64,000 nucleotides of DNA, from NCBI RefSeq assembly GCF_030317105.1, contig NZ_JASZYG010000009.1, forward strand, positions 1 through 64,000, written 5' to 3'. Both the position numbers and the translations under genes were made by a program. Positions within the stretch are counted from its first letter, which is position 1. Each line of letters begins with the position of its first letter. The notes under the pieces were generated by a model. That model searched no databases, was not told the origin of the DNA, and was given only the letters and a program-made list of their open reading frames with translations. Shown piece by piece: positions 50,815 through 58,364 of this stretch. Origin of the DNA: Variovorax brevis (GTDB lineage: Bacteria > Pseudomonadota > Gammaproteobacteria > Burkholderiales > Burkholderiaceae_C).

Positions 50815-52233
50815 TCAGCGGCTCGCCCAGCCACCGCCCAGCGTCTTGTAGAGCACCACCTGGTTTTGCAGCTGGGCCAGGCGGGTTTGCGTGGCCGCCA
50901 GTTGCGCCGCGAAGAGCGAGCGTTGCGCGTCCTGCAGGTCCAGCGCGTTGGCCACGCCGTTGCGATAGCGCAGCAAAGACAGCTTGAATCGCACCTCTTC
51001 CGCGTTGGCTTGCGCCCGCAACGCACGCAACTGCTCACCCAGCGTCGCACGGCCGGCCAAGGCGTCCGCCACCTCGCGAAACGCCGACTGGATCGACCTT
51101 TCGTACTGCGCCACGGCGATGTCGCGCCCGGCCGTGACCGAGTCGAGAGTCGCCTGGTTGCGGCCGGCATCGAAGATCGGCAGCACCAGCGAGGGCGCAA
51201 AAGACCAGGCCTTGGTGCCGCTGTCGAACAGGTTCGACAGCTCGTTGCTCGCCGTGCCGATCGACGCCGTGAGCGTGATGCGCGGGAAGAAGTTTGCCCG
51301 CGCCGCACCAATGTTGGCATTGGCCGCGATGAGCTGCTGTTCTGCCGCGCGGATGTCCGGGCGCTGGTTGAGCAGGTCGGCCGGCAGACCTGCCGGCACG
51401 TCCGCCATCGCCCCCACGGCATCGAGTGCACCGATGCCGCCCTTGACGGAGTCGGGCGGCACCGGCGCGCCGAGCAGCAGCGCGAGCGCGTTTTCGTCCT
51501 GCGCACGGTTGCGCAGTTGCTGCGCCAGCGTGGCGCGGGCGCCCTCGGTGAGCGATTCGGCCAGCCGCAGGTCGATTTCAGAGATCACGCCGCTGTCAAA
51601 GCGCATGTGGCTCAGGCGCAGGCCTTCTTCGCGCGTGGCGAGGGTCTGGCGCGTGATCTCGGTCTGTTCGTCGTCGGCGATGACAGTGAGCCACCCCGTC
51701 GCGACCGCGCCGATCAGGCTGACCTGCACCGCCTTGCGCGACTCTTCGCTGGCCAGGTATTGCGCCAGCGCCGCATCCTTCAGGCTCGCGATGCGGCCGA
51801 AGAAGTCCAGCTCCCACGCGGTGACGCCCAGGTTGACGGAATACTGCTCCAGCACGCTGCCGCCCAGGCCCAGCGCCTGGTACGGATTGGGGCTCGAACG
51901 CGAACCGTTGGCGTTGAGGTTGACGGCCGGAAACTGCGCCGACCGCGTGATGCGGAACTGCGCGCGCGCCTGCTCGATGTTGAGCACCGACACGCGCAGG
52001 TCGCGGTTGTTCGCCAGCGCCGTCTGGATCAGGCCCGTCAGTCGCGGGTCGGTGAAGTAGTCCTGCCAGGCGATGTCAGCCGTCAGTGGCTGGCCGACGA
52101 TCTGCGCCGGGTTGTCCGGAAAGAACTGCGGCACCGGCGCCACTGGGCGCTCGTAGGTCGGCGCGAGCGAGCAGCCGGCAAGGACCAGCGCCGCGGCAGC
52201 CGCCGCCAGGGTTTTGATTGCGCGCGTCTTCAT
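50815..52233 (-). CDS. RND efflux outer-membrane factor (OprM/NodT family)
   Basis: 472 residues from ATG 52233. A lipobox LAGC ends the signal peptide, and 'APTYERPVAPVPQFF' is the typical lipoprotein start. The body shows the repeated helical TolC-like hairpins ('NNRDLRVSVLNIEQARAQF', 'YRNGVANALDLQDAQRSLFA'). It forms the exit duct of the pump encoded upstream; the pump gene ends one base before this start. Confidence 0.95.
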   Translation of the reverse strand: MKTRAIKTLAAAAAALVLAGCSLAPTYERPVAPVPQFFPDNPAQIVGQPLTADIAWQDYFTDPRLTGLIQTALANNRDLRVSVLNIEQARAQFRITRSAQFPAVNLNANGSRSSPNPYQALGLGGSVLEQYSVNLGVTAWELDFFGRIASLKDAALAQYLASEESRKAVQVSLIGAVATGWLTVIADDEQTEITRQTLATREEGLRLSHMRFDSGVISEIDLRLAESLTEGARATLAQQLRNRAQDENALALLLGAPVPPDSVKGGIGALDAVGAMADVPAGLPADLLNQRPDIRAAEQQLIAANANIGAARANFFPRITLTASIGTASNELSNLFDSGTKAWSFAPSLVLPIFDAGRNQATLDSVTAGRDIAVAQYERSIQSAFREVADALAGRATLGEQLRALRAQANAEEVRFKLSLLRYRNGVANALDLQDAQRSLFAAQLAATQTRLAQLQNQVVLYKTLGGGWASR

Positions 52234-52234
52234 C

Positions 52235-55200
52235 TCAGCTGCGACCTTCTTCAACAGTCTCGATACCGGCAGCCTGCGCGTGACGCAGATCCGCCTCGTG
52301 CTGGCGCTTGCTGCCCTTGAACAGCGAACGCACGACCACGAAGAACACCGGAACAAAAAACACCGCAAGCGTCGTACCGGTCACCATGCCGCCCAGCACG
52401 CCCGTGCCGATGGCGCGTTGGCTCGCCGAGCCCGCGCCCGTGGCCAGCACCAGCGGCAACACACCCAGCCCGAAGGCCAGCGAGGTCATCACGATGGGCC
52501 GGAACCGCAAGTGCGCCGCGGCCAGCGCCGACTCGACCACGCCCTTGCCGGACGCCTGCAAGTCCTTCGCGAACTCGATGATCAGGATCGCGTTCTTCGC
52601 CGACAAGCCGATGATGGTGATCAGCCCCACCTGGAAGTACACGTCGTTCGAGTAAGACCGCAGCAGCGTCGCCAGCAACACGCCCAGCACGCCGAGCGGC
52701 ACCACCAGGATCACCGACAGCGGAATGGTCCAGCTCTCATACAGCGCGGCCAGGCACAGGAACACCGCCAGGATCGAGAAGCCGTACAGGATGATGGCCT
52801 GCGCGCCCGCGAGCTTTTCTTCGCGCGACTGGCCGGTCCATTCGTAGCCGAAGCCGGCCGGCAGTTGCGCCGCGAGCTTTTCCATCTCGGCCATCGCCGC
52901 GCCCGAGCTGTAGCCCGGTGCGGCCGAGCCCGAGATGCGCACGGCCGGATAGCCGTTGTAGCGCACCGTCTGCTGCGCACCCGTGATCCAGCGCGTCGTC
53001 GCGAAGGTCGAGAGCGGCACCGGCTGGCCCTGCGCATTGCTCGCGTTGAGCTTGAGCAGATCTTCCGGCTGCATCCGCGCCGGCGCGTCGGCCTGCACCA
53101 CCACGCGCTGCAAGCGGCCGCGGTTCGGGAAGTCGTTGATGTAGCTCGAACCCAGCGCGGTCGACAGCGCCGTGTTGATCGACTCGAAGCTCACGCCCAG
53201 CGCATTCGCCTTGTCGCGGTCGATGTCGATCTGAAGCTGCGGCGCGTCTTCAAGCCCGTCGGGTCGAACCTGCGTCAGCAGCTTGCTCTGGCTCGCCATG
53301 CCCAGCAACTGGTTGCGTGCGTTCATGAGCGCGTCGTGGCCTGCGCCGCCGCGGTCTTGCAGGCGGAAGGTGAAGCCGCTGGCCGTGCCCAGTTCGGGAA
53401 TGGGCGGCGGCGACAGCGGGTAGATGAACGCATCGCGCACACCCAGCAGCGCGCCGAAGGCCCGGCCAGCGAGCGCCTCTGCCGAATGCTGCGGGTCGTG
53501 GCGTTCCTTCCAGTCCTTCAGCGTCACGAAGGCCAGGCCCGCGTTCTGCCCCTGGCCCGAAAAGCTGAAGCCCATCACGCCCACCATGCTCTGCACTTCG
53601 GGCTGCTTCAGGATGAAGTCTTCCACCTGCTTCATCACCGTGACGGTGCGTTCCTGCGTCGCACCCGGCGGCAGCTGTACGTTGACGATGATGTTGCCCT
53701 GGTCTTCCTGCGGCAGGAACGAGGTCGGCAGGCTGCGGAACACGAACACCACCGCGCCAATGATGGCCACGTAGATGATCAGGTAGCGCGCCGCCCGCTT
53801 GAGCATGCGCGCAACCCAGCCTTCATAGCCCTTGGCGGTGCGCGCGAAGCTGCGGTTGAACCAGCCGAAAAAGCCGCGCTTTTCGTGATGCTCGGGGTCC
53901 ACGGGCTTGAGCAGCGTGGCGCACAGCGCCGGCGTGAGCGACAGCGCCATGAAGGCCGAGAAGGCAATCGATGCCACCATCACCGCCGAGAACTGCCGGT
54001 AGATGTTGCCGGTCGAGCCCGCAAAGAAGGCCAGCGGCACGAACACCGAAATGAGCACCACCGTCACGCCGATGATGGCGCCGGAGATCTGCTTCATCGC
54101 CTTGCGCGTGGCTTCGAGCGGCGGCAGGTGTTCCTCCGCCATGATGCGCTCGACGTTCTCCACCACCACGATGGCGTCGTCCACCACGATGCCGATCACC
54201 AGCACCATGCCGAACATGGTCAGCACGTTGATCGAGAAGCCCAGCGCCAGCAACACCGCAAAGGTGCCCAGCAGCGCGATCGGCACCACGATGGTCGGGA
54301 TGATCGTGTAGCGCCAGTTCTGCAGGAAAAGGAACATCACCACGAACACCAGCGCCACGGCTTCCAGCAGCGTCTTGACCACTTCGGTGATCGAGATGCT
54401 GACGAAGCGCGAGCTGTCGTACGGAATGGTCCACTTCACGCCTTCGGGGAAGAACTTGGCCAGCTCCGTCATCTTGTCGCGGATGGCCTTGGCCGAAGCC
54501 AGTGCGTTGCCGCTCGGTGCGAGCTGAACGCCGATGCCGACGGCAGGCTGGCCGTTCAGGCGCGCCGACGTCGAGTAGGCCTGGCCGCCCAGTTCGATGC
54601 GCGCCACGTCCTTGAGCCGCACCGACGAACCGTCGGTGTTCGCGCGCAACACGATGTTGCCGAACTGCTCCACATTGGACAGCTGCCCGTTGACCACCAC
54701 CGTGGCCGCGATGCTCTGGCCGGTGATGTTGGGCAGGTCGCCGATCGAGCCCGAGGACACCTGCGCGTTCTGCGCGCGGATGGCCGCGTTCACGTCGCCG
54801 GTCGAGAGGTTGTAGCCGTGCAGTCGGGCCGGGTCGATCCACACGCGCATCGCGCGCTCGGAGCCGAAGAGCTGCGCCTGGCCGATGCCGGGCACGCGCT
54901 GCAGTTCAGGCACCACGTTGCGCGCGGCGTAGTCGCCCAGCGCGATGGTGTCGATGGCCGGGTTGTCCGAAGACAGCATCGTGAACAGCAGGAAGTTGCT
55001 GCGCGACTTGTCCACGCGCACGCCCTGCTGCGTCACCGCCGCGGGCAGGCGCGGCGAGGCGCGCGACAGGCGGTTCTGCACGTCCACCTGCGCCAGGTCG
55101 GGGTTGGTGCCGGTCTGGAAGGTGATCGTGATGGTGCCGGTGCCGTCAGCTTGCGCGACCGATTCCATGTAGATCAGGCCCGGCGAGCCGTTCATTTCCC

Positions 55201-55399
55201 GCTCGATGACGGACAGCACGCTGTCCTCCAGCGTCTGGGCGGAAGCACCAGGGTAGGCGGCGGTAACGACGATGGCGGGCGGCGCCACCGGCGGGTATTG
55301 CGAGATCGGCAACTGGGTGATCGCCACGCTGCCCATCACGATGATGAACAGCGCGATCACCCACGCAAAGATCGGGCGCTCGATAAAAAACTTGGCCAT
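52235..55399 (-). CDS. RND multidrug efflux pump, AcrB/MexB type
   Basis: 1054 residues, the usual length of the hydrophobe-amphiphile efflux class. It starts 'MAKFFIERPIFAWVIALFII' and includes 'QGVRVDKSRSNFLLF' and the proton relay pair in 'GIVVDDAIVVVENVERIM'. Twelve membrane helices and two large periplasmic loops can be followed. It exports drugs, detergents and solvents with the adjacent fusion protein and outer-membrane factor. An in-frame extension upstream of 55399 is not homologous and is left out. Confidence 0.97.
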   Translation of the reverse strand: MAKFFIERPIFAWVIALFIIVMGSVAITQLPISQYPPVAPPAIVVTAAYPGASAQTLEDSVLSVIEREMNGSPGLIYMESVAQADGTGTITITFQTGTNPDLAQVDVQNRLSRASPRLPAAVTQQGVRVDKSRSNFLLFTMLSSDNPAIDTIALGDYAARNVVPELQRVPGIGQAQLFGSERAMRVWIDPARLHGYNLSTGDVNAAIRAQNAQVSSGSIGDLPNITGQSIAATVVVNGQLSNVEQFGNIVLRANTDGSSVRLKDVARIELGGQAYSTSARLNGQPAVGIGVQLAPSGNALASAKAIRDKMTELAKFFPEGVKWTIPYDSSRFVSISITEVVKTLLEAVALVFVVMFLFLQNWRYTIIPTIVVPIALLGTFAVLLALGFSINVLTMFGMVLVIGIVVDDAIVVVENVERIMAEEHLPPLEATRKAMKQISGAIIGVTVVLISVFVPLAFFAGSTGNIYRQFSAVMVASIAFSAFMALSLTPALCATLLKPVDPEHHEKRGFFGWFNRSFARTAKGYEGWVARMLKRAARYLIIYVAIIGAVVFVFRSLPTSFLPQEDQGNIIVNVQLPPGATQERTVTVMKQVEDFILKQPEVQSMVGVMGFSFSGQGQNAGLAFVTLKDWKERHDPQHSAEALAGRAFGALLGVRDAFIYPLSPPPIPELGTASGFTFRLQDRGGAGHDALMNARNQLLGMASQSKLLTQVRPDGLEDAPQLQIDIDRDKANALGVSFESINTALSTALGSSYINDFPNRGRLQRVVVQADAPARMQPEDLLKLNASNAQGQPVPLSTFATTRWITGAQQTVRYNGYPAVRISGSAAPGYSSGAAMAEMEKLAAQLPAGFGYEWTGQSREEKLAGAQAIILYGFSILAVFLCLAALYESWTIPLSVILVVPLGVLGVLLATLLRSYSNDVYFQVGLITIIGLSAKNAILIIEFAKDLQASGKGVVESALAAAHLRFRPIVMTSLAFGLGVLPLVLATGAGSASQRAIGTGVLGGMVTGTTLAVFFVPVFFVVVRSLFKGSKRQHEADLRHAQAAGIETVEEGRS

Positions 55400-55412
55400 G
55401 CGGGCTCGCTCC

Positions 55413-56768
55413 TTACTTCGCGGCCGAGGCGGAGTTCGCCGGCGCGGAAGCAGCGGGAGCGGGGGCCTTGGCGTCGGCGCCAGCGGCCGGTGCGGCGTCC
55501 TTGGCCGGAGCCGCGGCACCACCAGCGGCTGGAGACGCAGCGGCACCAGCGGCAGGCGCAGCGGCAACCGGCGCCGGCTTCCACGGCACCGCCTTCACCG
55601 GTGTGCCGGGCGGCATCATCTGCAGCTTCTGGAAGCCGTCGACCATCACCTGTTCGCCGGCCTTCAGGCCGTCGAGCACCACCCACTGGTTGTTCTGCGC
55701 GGCGCTGATCTTCACGTTGCGCTGGGTGATCTTGCCTTCGGCATCGACCACCGACACGGTGTCGCCCTGCTGCGTGCGCGTGACGGCCTGCTGCGGAACG
55801 GTGATGGCGTTCTGGACCTGCGCCTGCTCCACCTTCACCCGCACATACAAGCCGGGCAACAGGTCACCCTTGGGGTTGGGAATTTCGGCGCGCAGCATCA
55901 CCTGGCCGCTGGTCGGATCGACGCTCAGGTCGGTGAACAGCAGCTTGCCGGGCAGCGGATATTCCGAGCCGTCTTCGAGCTGCAGGCGAACGCTGGCGGC
56001 GCCCGAGCCGTCGGCCTGCTTGAACTGGCCGCCCTGCATGGCGCGGCGCAGCTTGAGCACGTCGGTGGCCGACTGCGTGAAGTTCACATACAGCGGGTTG
56101 ATCTGCTGGATGACGGCCAATTCCGTGGCGTCGTTGCCTTGGCCGACCAGCGCGCCTTCGGTGACCAGCGCGCGGCCGATGCGGCCCGAGATGGGCGCCG
56201 TCACGTTGGCGTAGCCGAGGTTGATCTTCGCGGTGGCCACGGCCGCGCGACCCACGGCCACGTCGGCTTCGCCCGCCTTGGCGGAAGCGACAGCCGTCAC
56301 GTATTCCTGCTTGCTCACGGCGTTGGCTTCGACCAACGGCTTGTAGCGATCGGCCAACGCCTTGGCCTGCGCCGCATTGGCTTCGGCTCGCGCCAGGCTG
56401 GCGGCAGCGCTTTGCGCGGCGGCAGCGTAGGGGGCCGAATCGATCTTGAACAGCGGCTGCCCGGCCTTCACGTCACTGCCTTCGCGGAACAGCCGCTCTT
56501 GCAGGATGCCGGCCACGCGGGCGCGCACTTGCGAAACGCGCGATGCCTCCAGCCGGCCCGGCAACTCGACCAGCAGGCCGACGTTGGTCGGCGTGGCCAC
56601 CACCACACCCACTTCAGGGGCCGGCGGCTTGCCGCCGCCACCGCCGCCAGCCGGGGCGCCACCGGGCGCCTCACTCTTGCCGCACGCGGCGATGGTCAGA
56701 AGGGCGACGACAGCTGCCGCAAGGCGCGGCGAAAACAATGGCGAACGAGAGACATGCAGGAAGGGCAT
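55413..56768 (-). CDS. RND efflux periplasmic adaptor (AcrA/MexA type)
   Basis: 451 residues from ATG 56768. The lipobox is in 'LLTIAACGKSE'. The lipoyl-hairpin part ('SRVSQVRARVAGILQERLF', 'GYANVTAPISGRIGRALVT') and beta-barrel ('DPTSGQVMLRAEIPNPKGDL') are standard. The final ~75 residues are an Ala/Pro/Gly-rich tail beyond the family's normal end. It is the first gene of the pump operon, divergent from the TetR gene. Confidence 0.95.
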   Translation of the reverse strand: MPFLHVSRSPLFSPRLAAAVVALLTIAACGKSEAPGGAPAGGGGGGKPPAPEVGVVVATPTNVGLLVELPGRLEASRVSQVRARVAGILQERLFREGSDVKAGQPLFKIDSAPYAAAAQSAAASLARAEANAAQAKALADRYKPLVEANAVSKQEYVTAVASAKAGEADVAVGRAAVATAKINLGYANVTAPISGRIGRALVTEGALVGQGNDATELAVIQQINPLYVNFTQSATDVLKLRRAMQGGQFKQADGSGAASVRLQLEDGSEYPLPGKLLFTDLSVDPTSGQVMLRAEIPNPKGDLLPGLYVRVKVEQAQVQNAITVPQQAVTRTQQGDTVSVVDAEGKITQRNVKISAAQNNQWVVLDGLKAGEQVMVDGFQKLQMMPPGTPVKAVPWKPAPVAAAPAAGAAASPAAGGAAAPAKDAAPAAGADAKAPAPAASAPANSASAAK

Positions 56769-56832
56769 GCGATTCCTTTTCTGGGAAAGAGGGGGTGCAA
56801 GCGCAAGGCTCGCCGTGCACGAAGGCACGCCG

Positions 56833-56861
56833 TTGACAAGGTCAGCGGCAAGGCGGATAGT
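56833..56861 (+). promoter_or_regulatory. Promoter of the TetR-family regulator
   Basis: A perfect TTGACA at 56833-56838 and GATAGT at 56856-56861 are 17 bases apart, 72 bases before the regulator's ATG. The operator-like sequence starts 2 bases further on, so bound repressor would block its own transcription. Confidence 0.65.
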
Positions 56862-56862
56862 T

Positions 56863-56886
56863 TACATACATTCATGCATGTATAGT
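56863..56886. promoter_or_regulatory. AcrR-like operator between the pump operon and its regulator
   Basis: The 24-base stretch TACATACATT-CATG-CATGTATAGT has a left half identical to the AcrR operator half-site TACATACATT known upstream of E. coli acrAB, and a right half that keeps the complementary ATGTAT core. It sits between the divergent genes, just after the regulator's -10 box, where the repressor could shut off both directions. Confidence 0.7.
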
Positions 56887-56932
56887 CGCGGCTTTGCAAT
56901 AAGGCAACGGAAAGCGCACAGGAGACAAACGG

Positions 56933-57601
56933 ATGGTTCGTCGGACGAAGGAAGAGGCTCACGCCACGCGCGAGCGCCTGCTGGACGCGGCCGAATTGCT
57001 GTTTCAGGCGCAGGGTGTTTCGCAGACCTCGCTGCAACAGATTGCCCAGGCGGCAGACGCCACGCGCGGCGCGGTGTACTGGCATTTCAAGGACAAGGCC
57101 GACTTGTTCAACGCGATGATGGATCGCGTCACGCTGCCGATGGAAACGGCCAATCGCGCCGCGACCGATGCCGGCGAGGCGCCGCTGGCGGCCATCGAGC
57201 GCTCCATGACGAAGGCGCTTCAGCTGGTCGCCACCGATCCGCAGGTGAAGCGGGTGTTCGAGATCGCGACGCATAAGGTGGAGTACACGAACGACCTGGC
57301 GTCGGTGCGCCAGCGGCACCTGAATTCGCGCAATGAGTGCTTGATCGATTTCGAGAAGGCGCTGCGCGAGGCGGCGCATGAATGCGGCATCAAGCTTCCG
57401 ATCCCGGCGACCACGGCGGCCAAGGGCATGCATGCGCTCATTGCCGGGCTGATCCAGGACTGGCTGCTGGACCCCACGGCGTTTGACCTGGTGACAGCGG
57501 GTCAGAGGGTGTTTCAGGTCTATCTGGCGGGGCTTGGATTCGACCGGCACGGTGCGCCTTTGGCGGCAGCAAGTCGCACGGATGGCGCGGTCGTTGTCTG
57601 A
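56933..57601 (+). CDS. TetR/AcrR-family repressor of the efflux operon
   Basis: 222 residues. The helix-turn-helix 'TSLQQIAQAADATRGAVYWHFKDKA' type segment (positions ~30-55) matches AcrR/TtgR closely, with 'GAVYWHF' as the recognition-helix signature. The C-terminal part has the helical ligand-binding arrangement ('AIERSMTKALQLVATDPQ', 'MHALIAGLIQDWLLDPTAFD'). Ligand binding would release it from the divergent pump operon. Confidence 0.94.
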   Translation: MVRRTKEEAHATRERLLDAAELLFQAQGVSQTSLQQIAQAADATRGAVYWHFKDKADLFNAMMDRVTLPMETANRAATDAGEAPLAAIERSMTKALQLVATDPQVKRVFEIATHKVEYTNDLASVRQRHLNSRNECLIDFEKALREAAHECGIKLPIPATTAAKGMHALIAGLIQDWLLDPTAFDLVTAGQRVFQVYLAGLGFDRHGAPLAAASRTDGAVVV

Positions 57602-57644
57602 TGGGCGATAATCGCAGGCTGACGCTGCATGGCGTCAGCCCCAT

Positions 57645-57719
57645 CTCGCTGTATTTCAACGGATAGAATTCGGCCCTCCGAAGGCTGAGATCCAGGTTCG
57701 ATTCCTGGCGGCGGGACCA
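57645..57719 (+). tRNA. tRNA-Arg, anticodon CCG
   Basis: A cloverleaf can be drawn over 75 bases: acceptor CTCGCTG pairs with CGGCGGG using two G-U pairs; T8; D-arm TTTC-AACGGATA-GAAT (three pairs plus a T/T mismatch, GG and A14 present); anticodon stem CGGCC/GGCTG with loop CTCCGAA, anticodon CCG at 57678-57680; variable AGAT; T-arm CCAGG-TTCGATT-CCTGG; discriminator A and encoded CCA. The first base C and the weak D stem are unusual. It is transcribed in the same direction as the upstream tetR gene and is followed by a strong terminator. Confidence 0.82.
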
Positions 57720-57723
57720 ATTC

Positions 57724-57759
57724 AAAGGCCGGAAGCTTCCACAAGCTTCCGGCCTTTTT
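57724..57759 (+). terminator. Terminator behind tRNA-Arg
   Basis: A 15-bp perfect stem (AAAGGCCGGAAGCTT at 57724-57738 and its complement at 57743-57757) with a CCAC loop runs into TTTTTC. It begins 4 bases after the tRNA CCA. Confidence 0.93.
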
Positions 57760-58364
57760 CATTTTCCCTCTGTGAATGCCTAGCCGGTCGTGCGAGTGCG
57801 TGCGGGGAAGTGTGCATCAATCCGGGGGGCATGCGGGGGATTTCTGGGGCATGGTGCTCGGATTTGGGGGCACTTTTGGTGGACTATCGAGACGCCGCGC
57901 ATCTCCATGCAGGAGTAGGCGCGATGCACAATGGCCGTCTCGACTTCCCGCGTGTCCGCGCTTGTATCTGTCGGCATAGCGCTCTTCCGGCGCCATCGCT
58001 GTGATCTGTCCCGGGCAACCGCGCAAGCACCTTTAGTGCCACCTTGGCTTGAGTACAGCGCACTGAAGCCAAATTCGGCTCGGTAGTCAACTTGATGTCC
58101 ATCCCCTGGTTAGTCGAATCGGCTACACCCTGCACTGCCATGAGACGGCAGGGGGCCAAGAAGCGTGCCCCGATATCGGCTCGCAGCAAACTTGCCCATC
58201 CCAGCATGGTGCTCAAGAGCACGTTGAATGGGGCCCTGTCCTAGGGGTTTCATTTCTCGGCATGTTTGCGCGGGAGTGCCGCAGTTCTCTCGCTCAATCA
58301 AGGGTAGCTTGAGTTCCCAGGAGGCATTTCAAAAGGAATGTAAATCCGCCTGACAATCCTTGTC
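57760..58364. other. About 600 bases without a convincing gene
   Basis: All frames are cut into pieces under about 115 codons with no recognisable domain, and base composition is less GC-rich than the flanking housekeeping genes by eye. No second copy of the tRNA 3' end and no integrase reading frame could be seen. Short open frames here may be the debris of a mobile element. The promoter of the downstream nuclease/helicase pair must lie at the right end, but I could not identify boxes with proper spacing. Confidence 0.5.

Noticed and set aside
52214..55708. 1164-codon open frame antisense to the RND pump gene
   Set aside because: It mirrors a high-GC coding region with strong third-position bias, is rich in Arg and His, and has no domain; the minus-strand pump gene is certain.
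57617..57640. Hairpin GGCTGACGC/GCGTCAGCC after tetR as a terminator
   Set aside because: The 9-bp stem is real but no T run follows and the tRNA begins 5 bases later, so it is not called a terminator; it might be a processing signal.
57776..58222. Short frames after tRNA-Arg as integrase or transposase remnants
   Set aside because: I could not recognise any catalytic motif or conserved block; they are reported only as a gene-poor stretch.
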